NCBI GenBank assembly: GCA_030549495.1
Contig: JAUIRK010000106.1
Coordinates: forward strand, 577,001-641,000
Reading direction: 5' to 3'
Length of the DNA: 64,000 nt
Source of the DNA: Nectonema munidae
Taxonomy: Eukaryota > Nematomorpha > Nectonematoida > Nectonematidae
Part shown: positions 12,701-27,700 of the stretch, in pieces
Position numbering within the stretch: position 1 is the first letter of the stretch
Layout: every line of letters begins with the position of its first letter
The notes under the pieces: generated by a model
Told to the model about the DNA's origin: nothing
What the model saw: only the letters and a program-made list of their open reading frames with translations
The model's database searches: none
Made by a program: the position numbers and the translations under genes

Positions 12701-15700
12701 GGAAGCCTAATGTTTTTACAACATTTTTGTATTGAAAAAAATAACCGCGTTTTTAAGTTTGAAATTTTTTGAATTTTTATGTTTGTTGCAAAATGCAACG
12801 TTAAACAAAAATGATCAAGCTTTTCTATGTTGCGTTTTCGCAAGGTTAAACATTAAGGGGTGACGATTTTTATTCTAATTTAAAGTAAAAATGCTTTCTA
12901 CTCGATGTATCTTAAATGATACATTGGTGGTGAAAGGGTACACTTTTGAGTTTAGACTAAATATTCTCCTGAACTACTAAACGTTTAAGTTGCCTAGAGC
13001 CGGGCATATGAGCCATTTCCCAATATTTCCGGCTTCGGCACCATGAAGACAAATTCGCCGGCTCCGAATGCGGCTCCGAAGCCCTGATAAGTTCTGACGA
13101 TCCATTACAAAATTCTTTAAACCATAATAATCTTTACAATCGAAAACACTCTCTTGAATTCATTTACAAAATTTGTGCAATCAATTTAATTAATTTCTTT
13201 TTTCAACGCATGTGACAGAAAAAATCTAAAGTGAATAAATTTAAAATTGATTTGAATTTTATTTCTTGTGAACTAATTTAGTTTATGTCAAGTAAATGAA
13301 ATAAATAAAGTATTAGAAATACACAGGTTAATGTGGTTTGGGCATGTAAATAGAAGACCTTCCGGTGATCTAATTAAAAGCTTTTAAAAATCAAACTTTA
13401 GGTTAGAGTAAAGGCAGGCCAAAGATAACATGGATAGAAATAGTAAAAAAAACACGAACAAAAGACATTTAGCATTAGGGGACGAGCAAAATAGAGATGA
13501 ATGGAGACGCAAAATAATGAGAGATTAGATGCCATAGTGGTAAAAACCGGCTAAACCTCAGCGTGTTGGGAACATTAGCCGTAAAATTGATTATTATTAT
13601 TATTATTATTATTATTCAACGCATGTGATTCTCTTTGAAGAGACCAGTTTCAACTTTATCATGGACCTTATTGTATAAGACTCGTATTTCCTCATAACCG
13701 CTATTACGGAAATGTTTGTACTTCTAATCGAAGTGACCGAGGTATATGCAGATCTTCCCATTTTACTTTGCCCTCTATTTGTACGAGAAACAAGGCTAAA
13801 TCCTACCTCAACAATGAAGATAAAGTTTCTGTCATCATTACTTGTTTCTAAACTCCTGTACCGGTTGGCATATTGATGTCTTAATTTAATCGTTAGTTCA
13901 CAATTTCTTGGTTGCGAAACAAGAGTTTCACTTTTAAGGGTATAATGAAATTCCCGAAGACGTCTGTTTTCGATGCTTACAGACACCGAAATGCCAAGCC
14001 TTGAATATATCCAATGTCATATTTCTTGCAACTTTAGTGTACGGTTGTGATCATCATAAACAAGTAATTGCCTTTTTATATTAGGAGTGAGTTTGAGTTT
14101 TGAGTGCCTAAAAAAACTTTACGCTTTTTAGGACCAGTTTTTAAAAACTTTTGTAGAATTGCATTTACTGAATAGTAGTTTAGATTAAGCATTGATGATA
14201 TGGCAGACAGCGAAGTGGCTTCTAATGGCTCATTAACAATGTGTTCTCTATCTTCATCAGAGATAACTAGTCTTTTCTGATGTTGTGTTTTGCTTATTGA
14301 CCTTTCATTTCTTTCTTGCTTTTCTAATGGGGATTGTATTTCTTGTAGTTGTTGATTTTCTTCATTGCTTTGACTTTCACGTAAATTACCTTTCCTTTTG
14401 TTCTCAATTAACGTCATTTAGGAATAAAAACTTTTGGAAAATTAACGATTTAAGGACCAGAATTTTGAAAAGTAATCTTCAGCTTTCTTTTTCAATGCAA
14501 ATTATATATTATTTATCATGATAATAAATGGCATTATCTCATTTTTACTCTGTTGAGAACATCGCTATCCTACTCATTCTTTTTCTTTCTTTTCGTTAGG
14601 TTGACTGGGTTTTAAGGCCACTGAATAAATACTCGTAAAAAAGTGTAAAATGCGTTTCTTTTTTCTATGCTGGTAGACAAGAAAAGAATAAAAATTATAA
14701 AAATAATTTTTTAAATATGCATTATCTAATGCCACTGATTTAATTGATTCCAAAGATTTTTTAAATGATTGCAAAATTGTGCTTTTGATTGCAAAAATTT
14801 GGTAACGGATTGGAGGAAATCCCACTTTATTACTATGTTATAGTCAAGTTTGCTTTCTTTTTATTTTGTTGGTTTGCTATGTTTAGGGTTTAATATTATT
14901 GATTGTTTCTACTTTTTCAACATCTTTCTGACTTCTCCTTTATTTTTTAAGAGATTTTATGATATTTTTATTTAGTTTTTTCCCCTTTGCTAGAGAAATG
15001 ATCAAAACTTAACCTTCTTCAACATTCGAGAAATAAAACTAAAAATGCTAAATAAAAAATATATAAGCTCCTAGATAATACTTAGATATTTAGTACACCG
15101 ACGGGATACATAATTCAGAAGAACTTGTTTTTATCAAACTTTGGTTAGGATATCAAATATCTAATACTCATCCTTTATAATACTTCTTCTTTAGGTTCAA
15201 ATCAAAAGTTTTTGTGTTCTATTTTTTGCTCATTTTAAATGCCATTTTTAATCAGAGAATTTAATTCTAAATTAGAATGTTTTGATGGAGCATGCGTTGA
15301 AAACGATCTCTTTTATAGCGGATATCTCAGACATTTTAGTGATCATGACGCGACGTCCGTCTGAAGACAATCCTAAGAAAATTCTTTGTCACATTTTTCA
15401 AAGTGAAGAAGTATTTTTTTATTTCACTTTTATTATAATATATATATATATGCTTTGAGTGCTAAGATTATTTTTCTTTTTGAATATTCAATAGCCTTCA
15501 ATAAGTTCTTTTTTAATGAAATATTTTGTAGTATTCATTTTAATGTCTACTAACTTCTATTCTTTAGTTCTTTCTTTAAAATTGGAGTATATTTATATTG
15601 CTTTTCCTTTCCCTGATATCTTATTACTTTGTTTTTAAGGCGAGCTATATTTCCCAAAACATTGGTCAAGCTTTTCAAGTTGCATACTTAGACTTTCTAA

Positions 15701-18700
15701 AAGCTAATGGAGTTGACAATCCTGAGTTGATTCCAGATTTCGCTGCTGAAAACGAGGATAGTTTTTTCGCTTCACCCAGCATATATACCAAAGAATTGCC
15801 TTTATTCTCCAACAAAGATTTGCAGAAAGAAGTACTATTCAATGCTTACTAGAAATTCTACTACTGTTAACATAATATAATTTATTATGGAATTCAATAT
15901 CTTTTCTAGACATTTTATTTACATATTTCAGAAAAATTTGTGAATACTCTTTTTTATAAGTAGAGAAACGATGAAGATTAGACTAGATTCTCCAGTATAA
16001 TTTGAAGTGTCCAAATTTTGTCAAAAAATTGCTTTTCTGTTGATTCGAGTACAAGTCAAACTGAGTAGTTGACTAGGACCAGACAACATATTCCAGCACT
16101 CAATCGTTAGTTTTGATGATCATTTATTCATATTAATATAATAAGTATATTTTAAGTTTTATTCCATAATTCATCTTTTTACTGTATAGTATTTATTTTT
16201 GTGGATGCACTTATGTTACTATATTATCTTAGTGTAATTAAATCGGAAGACTGGAAAATCAACTAGCCAATAATAAAACTCGATAGATTATAATTATGCT
16301 TTTTTTTGTATACCTCGTATTCTTGAGTAAAATTAAAAAGTTTTAACTAATTTATTAACTAACTAACTTACTTTCTAACTTATTAAACCTTTTACTTCAG
16401 GTGAAGAAAAGGATTTTGACTAGTCCATATTTAATTCCAATCAAATTCGTATGTGTTTGCCTAAAGCATGCATGGGCAACCTTTGTTCACTTGTGGGCCA
16501 GATTATGTTTTCAAAGACTGGCTTCGGACCAGAAGCCCTAATTATAGATTTACAAAATATGTATGCATACATAGTTATACTTATTATATACTATTCATAT
16601 AAACATTTATGAAACTACTGATTTTTATCAATATGATTTTATATATTGATCGTTTACTTTTAATAGAAAGGTTCAGGAAAGAAAAATAGTAAAAGCTGAA
16701 AATATTTATTTAAATATTTTTTTGAAACACATAGTTTAGTAGAATTATTATTACATATGAAAAAATTTTTTTTCTGAAATACATTGTTTATTAATCTTGT
16801 AACTACATGTAAGAAAAATTGTAACAAACCTCATGCTAATGCGAAATTTGGACTTGGTGTTTAGTTACCAATGTCTCAATGCTTGGTGAAATGCTGGAGG
16901 GGGCTACTCTTAGGTTATTTTCAAGGTAATTGTCCGTCAGCCTTGATCTTTTTGATTTTGCATGTTTCATTTTCGTAAACAGCTGCTCACATATATAAGT
17001 ACCCCCGAATAGCGACATTTTCTTTCTTGCAAAATCCGTAATCCTGTGGAAAGCTTATTTAGGTAGATTTTTATAAAACTCCCGTAAAGAATAATCTCTC
17101 ATTTTTCGTCTCAAATCTTAATTTCCTTGAAGACTGGATACGGTTTGTGCACACACTCAAAAAATCGTTTAGAGTACGACTGGCTATTCATAATAGCTAC
17201 ACCACATTGAGCAAAGTGCCGCATGCCGCTCTGGGAGCCGCATTCTTGCACTACTGGTATATTCCATATACGCCATTATATATTTCTTATTTTATTATAT
17301 ATATTATAGTAAATGAAAATATTTACAAGGTTATGAAGATTCCTAATATTCATTATCTCAATCTTTTCACTAAAATAACAACCACTAATCTCAATATTTT
17401 CCTATTCGATACAATCAGTCTCTCAAAAGAAAAATAGTTGCGGATTGTTTCGATCTCAATTCTACAATATAAGAGGAGTTTTAAAATCGCGTAAAAGCTC
17501 CACTCTGAATGACCTTTTTCAATTGATAGGTGATAGTGCCGAAAGCGAAGGGCGAGATCTTGGGAGTTGTATTGGTTGAAAGCGGCTGGGGCTCTCTGAT
17601 TCCAACAGTTGTGCTTGCTCAGCTGCAGCCCGCCTCTCCTGCCTCTCGTTGCGGCCTCCTCAACATCGGTGATCAAATCATTTCTGTGAATGGCATTTCT
17701 TGCGTTGGCTTATCCTTGTCTACAACTCAAACGCATATCAAGGTACTTTCACTAGCTTCTCTTATTTCAAAAAATCTCCCTTTATAATTCCTTTTTTACA
17801 TTCTCAAACAGTGTACACATTTCAATCATAATTTACGCAGAGCAATCGATCTTTGGACCAAAAAAATGTTATTTTTTACTTTATAATTAAAGAATTTTGA
17901 GGAGATAGATTTTTTGTTTATTCTAGAAACAGATTTTATCTATTTTTATTTCATTATTTCAATTCTTTAGTTTAAAAAATAAAAACATTTACTTATTTTT
18001 AAAATTAATAAAAAATTTAACTGTATATAATAAACATCAATCTGTGACGTTATAATAATGCATAAAAATGATGGTAAAAATTTCTTTCCTTGCATAGAAG
18101 TTTATTAGACCTTCTAAATAATCCTTCAACATACGCTGAAATTGCTTGTCTGTATTGTAAATGAAAAAATTCTGAGGGTGATAATTGAAAAATAAAATTT
18201 AATGTAATGATTGATATTTAACAAAATTTTAAAACTTTTTGAGTAGAATAATTTGTCTTTGAAAAGAAATATAAACTCAAATTTTTTGTTTGTCCAAGTG
18301 GACATTTTACTATGAAATGATTTTATTAAGCTAAAAAAGTTTACAAAAAAAAGAAAGAAAAAAATTGGTAATTTAGCTTTCACGCTTTTTCAGCTTTTAG
18401 AAAAACGGAATTTTTTACTTTTCTTCGTTTCGCTTTTATTATGGATCATATGTTTACTTTGATCCCAAGCCTTGGTCCACAAAGGGCGTGGCCGTGCTAT
18501 AATGGTGAAAAATAGGTTATCTACCATTGGATTAACTGTTATTTGTTTTTTTCTAGCATAATTTATTTGCAAGGAAAATTATTATTGTTAAACTTATATA
18601 GGTAATTTATGTGATTTTTATTTTTAGATAGATTTTTAATTAGATTTAAACAGGTACACCCGTTGCAATTTTTGATTGGCAAATTTTTTATCTATTAAAG

Positions 18701-21700
18701 GGGTGGGGTGGTTTCCTCTATAAGCCCCTGGTTTTTAAGGTAGTCTTGGTCCTCCATATATTGTTTTTAGTATAACGTATTGACATTTATAGCTTTGTTT
18801 TTGTTCAGCCATTCACACAGCTAGCCAAACCTAATTTTGTTTCTGATTTAACACATATCTATTGAGTGAAGTCCTTTGGAGAAAAGACGCCTTTATTTTC
18901 AATGTTTTTCTTTCCCAAATTTTGTTAACCCATTAGTGCCCATGATTAGATTTTTCTTAATTTTTTTTCAACCTTTCAGTATTATACCAATTTTTTTTAA
19001 AACTGTCAATTCCTTTGGTTCTATTTTCAAACAAAGTGCAGAAGTTACTTAATTTGCGCGTTGCTCTTCAGCAGAACATGTCTGTTTTCCAAGAGCAATG
19101 GTTACCTCGATAAAACGAGATATATGCCAAAATTAGAAAAGCTCTTTGCTTAATTGAATCATATCTTAAGACCCTTTTTGTATTTATTGTTGTTCAGTTA
19201 GAATTGCTAGCAACACTGAGTATTCATGATTAATTTTAGGAATAACTTGATCTGGATTCATTTCATTAAGGTGTTTTGAACTTAAAAAAGGTGTTACTGT
19301 GTCATTGGTGGAGATGCTGAATTATTTAAAGTACGCATCATTTCCTAGTCCCTTGTGTGTTTCATATGGAATCAACTCGTTTGGAAACAGGACTATTAAG
19401 AAAGACGGTGACACTGGTAGGAATAACTCTTTTATCATGACAGTATGTTTTTTAAATTAGTAAGTTGCAATTGATTGTATGTGCACTCAAAATTCCTGGA
19501 CGATAACCATGCATTGTAGATGCTCACTTCCATTCTATAGACAAATAACGGTCAATACCATTTCCTATTTCTGATGAAAGGTTGGTTTGTGGATGTTATT
19601 TGATCCATCTGATCAGTGCGAACCATTGACATTGTAATAATCAATGAGTGCTGGTCTTGGAACTGCCGTATAATCGATTGTTTCCTGTGACCATCTTCTC
19701 GCTACTCCTGTTGTTTCAATACTCTCAAAATTAGATTGTGATTCCACACCACTAATTCAACTACACTGTTTGCATCTCGATAACCTTCGCTGGATCCTTC
19801 ATCTTGAAAACTGATTTAGAATGTAATAGGGAATTTTGTGGCATGTTGGATTTCATTGTTCCTGTGCATCCGATGTCTGCTTTTCAAGTGCTTCATAAGC
19901 GGTATCAATGTATACGGCAGAGTTCCCATCTGGAAATGATTTGAACAAATCCAGAACAACACTTGGTTCTAAATCAAACTTATCACCGTATTCATTTTCA
20001 AATCATTACTTTCCATAGTACGAAATTATTGACTCATCAACATTGACTGTTTTTGTCAACAGGGCAAATTTCTTTCATTTATTCCCTACTAAGTTCAAAA
20101 TTAGTCGAACCTTTACACATTTTTTAGCTGAATTGATTGGGCTGTTGTCACAAAAGTGTATATTCTTGATAATCATACTGAATATATTTCTCGGCATTTC
20201 ATCTTTGACTAGTCGGTGTTAAACATCAGGAGCTTCTTCCTAGAACGTTCTATAAGATGGCAGTTTTACATTGCCATCAACATAAGGATTGTCAGGAGAC
20301 ATCTATGGATGTTCTTCTTCCATTGAGAAACTTTAAGGCCTGAGCCAAAAAATATTCAAGAGTTATGACTAAAACCCAGGGGTAAAACCCTATGCTTTAT
20401 TTTATACGGAACAAAACTATTTTAGTATTGTTTTAAGCCACGGCTACAGTGTCGTAAAGGCACAGGAAATTAATGGGTTAAGCCAGGATAATATTTTTAA
20501 TTGTTATCTTTGTTATATATACGTATTCTTAATGAGTTATTTTTACAGGCGAATAAATATCACAAAATATTTGAAAGAAAAGTGATATCTTATTTCTAAA
20601 CTGTGTCAAAATTGATTCTATGAACACATAGCGATTTGCAAACTAAACTTTAAATGTTTATGTCTTTATTAACCGCTTTAATTTTAACAGTGACTTGTAT
20701 TTATATAAAGTTAACGTGAAACACATTTACAAATATTGCAAATATATTTGCCAATCTTTCAATTTTACCAATTCCACTTGGACATAGGTGTTTCTGACCA
20801 CTTAGTTCATGGAAAACTTTCTAGCGGTAACAATGAAATGTTATTGCATTCCCATAAGCTTGGTTGCTGAAATCTCCAAAAACAGAGTTTTTAGTATGAG
20901 TAGGCAGATATATACAATATCCTAGAGACGAAGAAAGGTACGATAACACGTTTATCATCGGAATTATAGCTCTTTTTACTAAAGAGAGGATGTTCTAATT
21001 GACGTTTTTCAGTATATCTTAAGCGCCATGTTATTGATGGTATATTGATTTTCTGACGGAACCAACTTTGAGAAAAAATTATACTCGTTTCCTGATGTTT
21101 CTAAATTCCTCCCGTTCATTAGTATCCTATGTTCTAAAAGAAGATTCACTCACAACTCTCAAAACTAATTTAATTTTAATTTCTATTTGAGAAGGTGTAA
21201 TAAAGTCAAGTCAGTATTTTTAAAAGGCAGTAGGTGTATGGTTTAATGATATCGTTTACAGCAGTGGTTTTTGACTGCGGTCATTAACCTCTTCTTTTTC
21301 GGCCCGCATAGCAAAGTTGCAGAAAAAAACTAGATAATATAGTGAGAATTTCACAAAGTTATTGATTTATTCATTTTACTGTGGATAGATTGTATTGTGG
21401 TTTTATATCCATGATCTGTTTTCAAAATTAAATCACATATCATGTGTCTATGGCATTGGCGAATGCGGATCACCCAATCACCTATTTTTGAGCATATCAA
21501 TCCATATCTTAATCAAATGTAGACTGATTTCTGAAAGAAGAGTTGTACTTCAGATCTCAAGGGCGATATGAGTTGATATTCCTTGTCTTCGGAATAGAGA
21601 CATAAAATTAATCCATGCATAATCTTCTATATCTATATGCTACATACACATTAGGGTATATCATACTAATGCATTTTTGAATTGTGCTTTGATGTGTAAC

Positions 21701-24700
21701 TTTTCTAATGTATATAAGTTACTTGATAACTTAAAAAAAGGAAAAAAAACTCTAGCTAGCGCTAAATGCAATTTTATTTTATATATTTTCTATAATTTTA
21801 CAAATATAAATCTTTTTCTAAATTTTTTTGTTTAATTTTTAAATATGCCTACTTTAGTTCCAAAAAAACTTGTCTTTCTCTTAATACTAATTTTAAGAAA
21901 ATGTATTTCCATACAGCAAAACGTAATTGAAAATAAAATACAAAAAAATTGCAAAAAAAAATTCTAAAGAAGTTATTAATCGATGGTCGGAATCAAACAG
22001 TGACCTCAAAGAACCGGTGATATATAATCATAAAAGCATAGAACAACGAATTAGTCAAGCTTGGTCTGCTTTTTCTTTTATAGTAAGAAGTAAAACCAAA
22101 AAATGGACTAAAAATTTTTTGGGAATCAAAACTTGAAAAATTATTTGATTTGTCTTTATGTAGATGCCCTATTGTTCTTTGTAAAGAAGACATTACTTTT
22201 TCAAAACAAATGGTAAAATGCTGCTCACTGTATTTGTAAGTGTAATTTCAAAATGAGACTACCTGTGAAAGAACTACTTTGGATAAAGAATGAAAGCGCA
22301 AAATATAGAATTATTTCTTCAATGCAAGAAGTTAAATTAGAATCCAAAGAGACATACAGGATGTACAACAAAAATAAGCGTATAGCCAACAAACAAAAAG
22401 ATTGAAACTTGAACATAACAACATAGAGATTTGATCTCAAAAAAGTAGTACCTTTTATTCTCTGAAACTATGATGAAGATAAAACATAAAATGAAACATC
22501 ATCAAATACACAATGGAAAATGAAACAAGTGAGTTAAAGCGAAATCATTTTAATATGAATAATGCTGCAGTTGCTTCTTTAAGATTTGGAGTTTTATCTA
22601 CACCAACGGCTGCTATTTTAACGGGGTTTTAACCGATCTTGTGACAGCAGGGCATTTCAGTTCAAACTAATTACATTTTATTTGTATTAGTAAAAAAAAT
22701 TTCGCGCTAAAAATTGTGCTATAAAAGTATCGGTAATGAAAGATAATTTTAAATTAAAGAATCATACAATTACTGGTATTTTTATTGACAGTAGAAATGA
22801 CAAAACTTGGACTTTAACGTATGATGTAACTTTCACTTACAAAAAGGTATTTATTAAAGAAAATCAAATGACTGTAACTGAAAAACATGAAGGAAGGTAC
22901 CTAACACATGAAAATGATTTAGAAACTAAATCCTCTTTAAAATACGTTTGTGGGTTGTACGATTGGATGAAAACAAATTGAATAGATGAAAGTCTTGAAT
23001 TTATTGGTAGTGATACAACTAAGCATATGTCTGGATGGAGAACTGGAATTTTAAGACATATTGAATAGCTTTTAGATAGAAAACTATTCCGCACCTTTTG
23101 ATTTCTTCATATTAATGAACCACCATTTCGACATATTATAGCAAAACTTGATGGACCAACGCATTTAGATAAAGGCTGGAGTGGCTCAGTTGGTAAGCAT
23201 CTTTCTAAAGTACAAACTTTACAAAGAAATTATAGTTTTGAAGCTATTCCACTTTTCGAGCCGATTATTATCAAACTTGAAGAAGATGCTTTAAAAAAGA
23301 TGAGGCATGGTAGCATTTTAGCTTGGAAATATCTTCAAGCAGTAACAAAAGGCAAACTTCATTTTAAAACAGCAGCTTATGAATGTAGTCCTTTATATCA
23401 CAGCAGGTGGTTAAGTTGTGACATGCGATCGTTACTGTTGTGCATGATCAAACATAATCGTGATACTGAAGAAACTAAAGTTCTAAAATTGCTTGATCAA
23501 AATTAAACATTGTCAATTTTGATTGAATTATTTCGACTTTGGCAAAAACAAAACTTAATAATTAAAAATATTTCAAAACATCTTCTGAGTGAATCATGGT
23601 GGGCTTGTTTCTCCACTTTGTTCTGAAAGTTTAGAAGATAGAAGTTTTTTCTATTGACGTAATAATGAAACTAAAAAATGGCAATGAGTCACGACCTTAC
23701 ATAGTTCCAAGTAGAGTTAGCTATTGATTTCGAAACCCTTATTGAGTATACAGAAAAAGTTACGGAGCCTATTTTTACAGCAAAAATGTCTTTACAACAG
23801 CTTCATAATTTAAAAGATTTTCTATTAAATAATTTTCAAAGTTGTGAGCGAGCAGTTAAGCTTGGCTGCTGAAATTATTTGTGGATGGCAAAAACGAGAT
23901 GGTTTTATTAAAACTCAAATTCAAAATAGAGAAAAAGTGCTTTTTTTAAAAAGTAAAAAAGACTTTTCTCATATTTTAAATATATAAAAATTATATTTTA
24001 CTTGGAAAAATTGCAATGTTTTAATCAAATTTTTGTTAATAGATTTTATTCAAAAAATTGATTGATTATATATAATTCTGTATACAAAAACTTATCTTCA
24101 CTTCCCTCTAGCTAAAATTAATTTTTTGCAATATTTTTATTATCTATATACATACACAGTAATTCACAAATGTGCAACTCTTAATTTTAGCATTTTTATT
24201 TTTTCAAAAAGTATGACATACTTTTTAATACACATGTACGTGCACCTTTTCACAATTTCAGTAGAATGCTATCTTCGAAGCAGGTGTTACTTGTCTATGT
24301 CAGATTTAGAAGGTTAATACTGTAATATTTATTAAGAGTCTGTTACAGTTCATGATGCACATACTAGTGGTGGGATTTAACCGTGTTTTTGTTAACCGGT
24401 TAAAAGATCGCCTAAGCTTTCTTAATCCATTTAACCCATTAAGCCCCAATGTTCCCATTTGGGAACATAAGTAATTTCATCTTCGTCTACTTTTTTCAAT
24501 GACTTGGAATATAAATCGTCTGCGTTTTTTTAAATATCGTCTGATTTCTATGGTACTTAATGGGTTAAGGCCAAGCAAAGCAGACGATATCTAAAAAAAC
24601 GCAGACGATTTATATTCAAAGTCATTGAAAAAAGCAGACGAAGATGAAACTACTTATGTTCCAAAATAGGAACATTGGCCGTAAATGCGTTAGCCGATAA

Positions 24701-27700
24701 ATTTTGGGGAAATTTCAATTTATAATATTATATATACATTTTTTACCCTTATGAAAATATATTTTTAAAAAATAAAGAGCATTAATAGTCTCACAGTATA
24801 AACTGTTCCCTAACTTAGTAATAAACTTACCAGGAGTAGAAAAGAGTCCTTCAGCTTCCACGCTTGTTGGTTTAATTGTACACAGAACTAGGTACAATGA
24901 TTCAAATTGATTTCCACGTTCTTTTTGTGACCTAAAAAGTTTGAACTCCCTTTTTTTATCCAAATTTTTGGCTTGTGGAACATACATCATATTTTCCATT
25001 TCTTCCAAATATATGTATAACAGTCTTCAATTGATTATATTTTTGCCTCATTTGCTTGCTAATATCACTAAGTTGTAATTCGTGTTCATCAGTTTCAGTA
25101 GTAGGTGGAAATAATCTTTGAAAAATACCTAATGCCGTTTGTTTGATATCAGCATCAGCCGCTTCACTCAAACTTTGTTCAGGATTATGGAGGTATTTTA
25201 ATAAAGAAATATTTGTTATCATTTTTTCTTTCAAAATATCTTTTCATCAGTGCTTTCAAAATACCAACTCTATTCGTAATGTATTGTTGCAGGATTTAAT
25301 TTTTGAAAGAAAATTTAGAGATAACTGTCGGTCAAACATAGATTGTTTAGTACAATCTATATTGGTGTAATTGTATCTACAATGTCTTTTGCCATTTCCC
25401 ATTCTTCTTCTTTTAGTAATAAATTTTCATTACAGAATAGCAAATACAGTAGAACCTACTTTTTACGTACCCTGATTTTACGTTCCCTGGATTTTATGTC
25501 CTCACCAAATGATCGATGACGTCATCTTTTTGGTCATTAAATGCATTATTAATACGTTTTTTCTTTGTGATTTTATGTATTAAAAAGTTTATAAAGGTTA
25601 ATAAATTATTGTCTTTCAGTTTTATTTCAATATGAGTAATTTAAATAACGCTAATTAGATCGCAAAACAATGCATTCTAACACTGAACGTACTGTACAGT
25701 GTACTTGTTATCTCCGATGCTATTCTTGTTGTTTTCGTATAATGAGCGCGCATTGTCAAACATCAAACGATACGCCGCCTTGTGAATGAATGGGCGCCTT
25801 CTTATTAACCGGCGCCTTTTCCTAGAGCAGACTAAGTTGAGTATAATTGATAAATAATACACATACACTGATATTTTTTATTTAAGACTTTGTTATGAAA
25901 ACAGCTCAACTTCAGGGATGATCATCCAACTTCACTGTAGTAGTCTTCTTTGGCTGCCATAGTCCCTCACGTCGTACACGGTGTGACCATGTGTGATCCA
26001 GGCTAGGATTTTCGTGTTGTATGTCAATTTAAAGGTCAACCTGGATTTTACGAATCCTACGTTTTACGTCCGCCGTTCGGTCCCGTGCCGTACGTAAAAC
26101 GTAGGTTCTAGTGTACATGGTTTCATCATTATTATTCTTTTTAGCATTGCAACCATACTGTTCCACCTGGTCTTGCAATCTAGCACCAAATTTAAATTAT
26201 TGCCTAACTCTTGCTCCACTATATCTTGTAACATATCTTTTATGACTGGGGAATTTATGAAGAGTTTTTAATTACAATAAAATATTCTTCACGTAACTCT
26301 GGAGAGAACCATCAGTTCCAAATGGAAACTCGCTAAAATTCGATTAAACCTCTACATGTTCTATATCGTCATGAGATCTTTCATTTATCCCTCTTACTTT
26401 ATTATATAGCATTTGCGGTGTAGTTTTTGTCAGTCTTTTTATACCTAAAATTTAATCAGGTAAATCTGCTTATTATACATCATACCTTATACATAGTTTC
26501 TTAATCATAACTTTAGTATCAATATCTCCTATATTATTATATCTTTCTAAAAGTTTTAGGAGTTTGATTAAGCGGTGAATTAGAGTTCGGTTACGGTGAA
26601 TTAGTTAATCTTATTCATCGCTTAATAATAATCGGTTAATTTTAACCGAATCCCACGACTTACAGTCATATAGATTCAAAAAGTATAAAACCTTTAAGAA
26701 ATAAAAGAATTTTTTTAATAAAAAATCCTGAAATTTTCTCAAGAATTTTACGTGCCTAGAAAAACTTATTATTCATCTTGTTTTTGGGGCGGCCTTTTTG
26801 TGCAATATTAGGTCTTAATTTGGCGCTTTGTTTAGAGCAGGGTTCGGCAAACTTTTTTACTCGTCGACCCCTTCATATAAGATTTGTTTTTACATCGACC
26901 CCCTCCCCCACACAGATATAAAAGTTTAATCAAAAAAATTGAATCATTATTGGCATTTTTAATGACCAAAAATTAAAAAAATGATAAAATTTAATAATAT
27001 ATCTTATATCGTACACTATATAATGTCCAAAGCTAAATATTAGGAAAAAAAAGACGTGCTTCACTGCTATAAAGTAAAAAAGAATAGCAAAATAGAGTTT
27101 TTTAATAAAGCATTTTAATAAAACAGTAATATAAAAAATACATCAACAGACTTTTTATTAAAGAACTTGATATTAATGAGATGGATGTGCTTGATGAGCT
27201 GCAGCAAGGCTATTGATATTTGGTTTAAAATGGGTAGGCTTTAGTCGCAAATCACCACCCTTCTCAATGTTCAATCTGTTTATCTGCTTTGTCAGAATTG
27301 TGTTCACGTGGCTGAAACCAGCTTCAACCATGTATGAAGTTGGAAATGCAAGTAGGAAAGGTTGGGCTGCTGCTCTGAGCTTGGCATATTTAGTAGCAGT
27401 ATTGATATTGTTCCAATATTCTGTGAGGTTTTTACGTTCAAACAACGCTTTAGCTTCGAGATCTACACACATTTCAATAAGTTCATCTAAGACAGATTCA
27501 TTATCTTCATTGTCTATTTTCATATCAAATGGCGTAACAAGCCATTCGGGAACTTGCATATCCTCGAAGTCTTGGAAACGTGTTTTGAAGTCTTCTTAAT
27601 TTGTTAAGATGTTGAATATATATCTCTAAGTCATCGTCTGAAATGCTTTCAGACTCTTTTAGGATTCGCAAATTTGAAAAATATTTGTAATCATTACGTG

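Larger units (their letters stand above)
24366..26672 (-). mobile_element. hAT element with decayed transposase, hosting two later insertions
   Basis: Ends: TAGTGGTGGGATTTAACCG at the left and, inverted, AAGTCGTGGGATTCGG at the right. Minus-strand coding pieces include [16 protein letters not shown] (about 26,150-26,200), [20 protein letters not shown] (about 25,385-25,430), [15 protein letters not shown] (about 25,100) and the dimerisation end [20 protein letters not shown] (about 24,830-24,870). Relatives have ERAFS where this copy has EGLFS. It is interrupted by a pogo MITE and by TTAA MITEs. No clear target duplication. Confidence 0.8.

Noticed and set aside
23172-23200. tRNA gene (GGAGTGGCTCAGTTGGTAAG)
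   Set aside because: It looks like a tRNA A box but lies within the [11 protein letters not shown] coding block of the element at 21,900-23,990, and no acceptor stem or B box follows.
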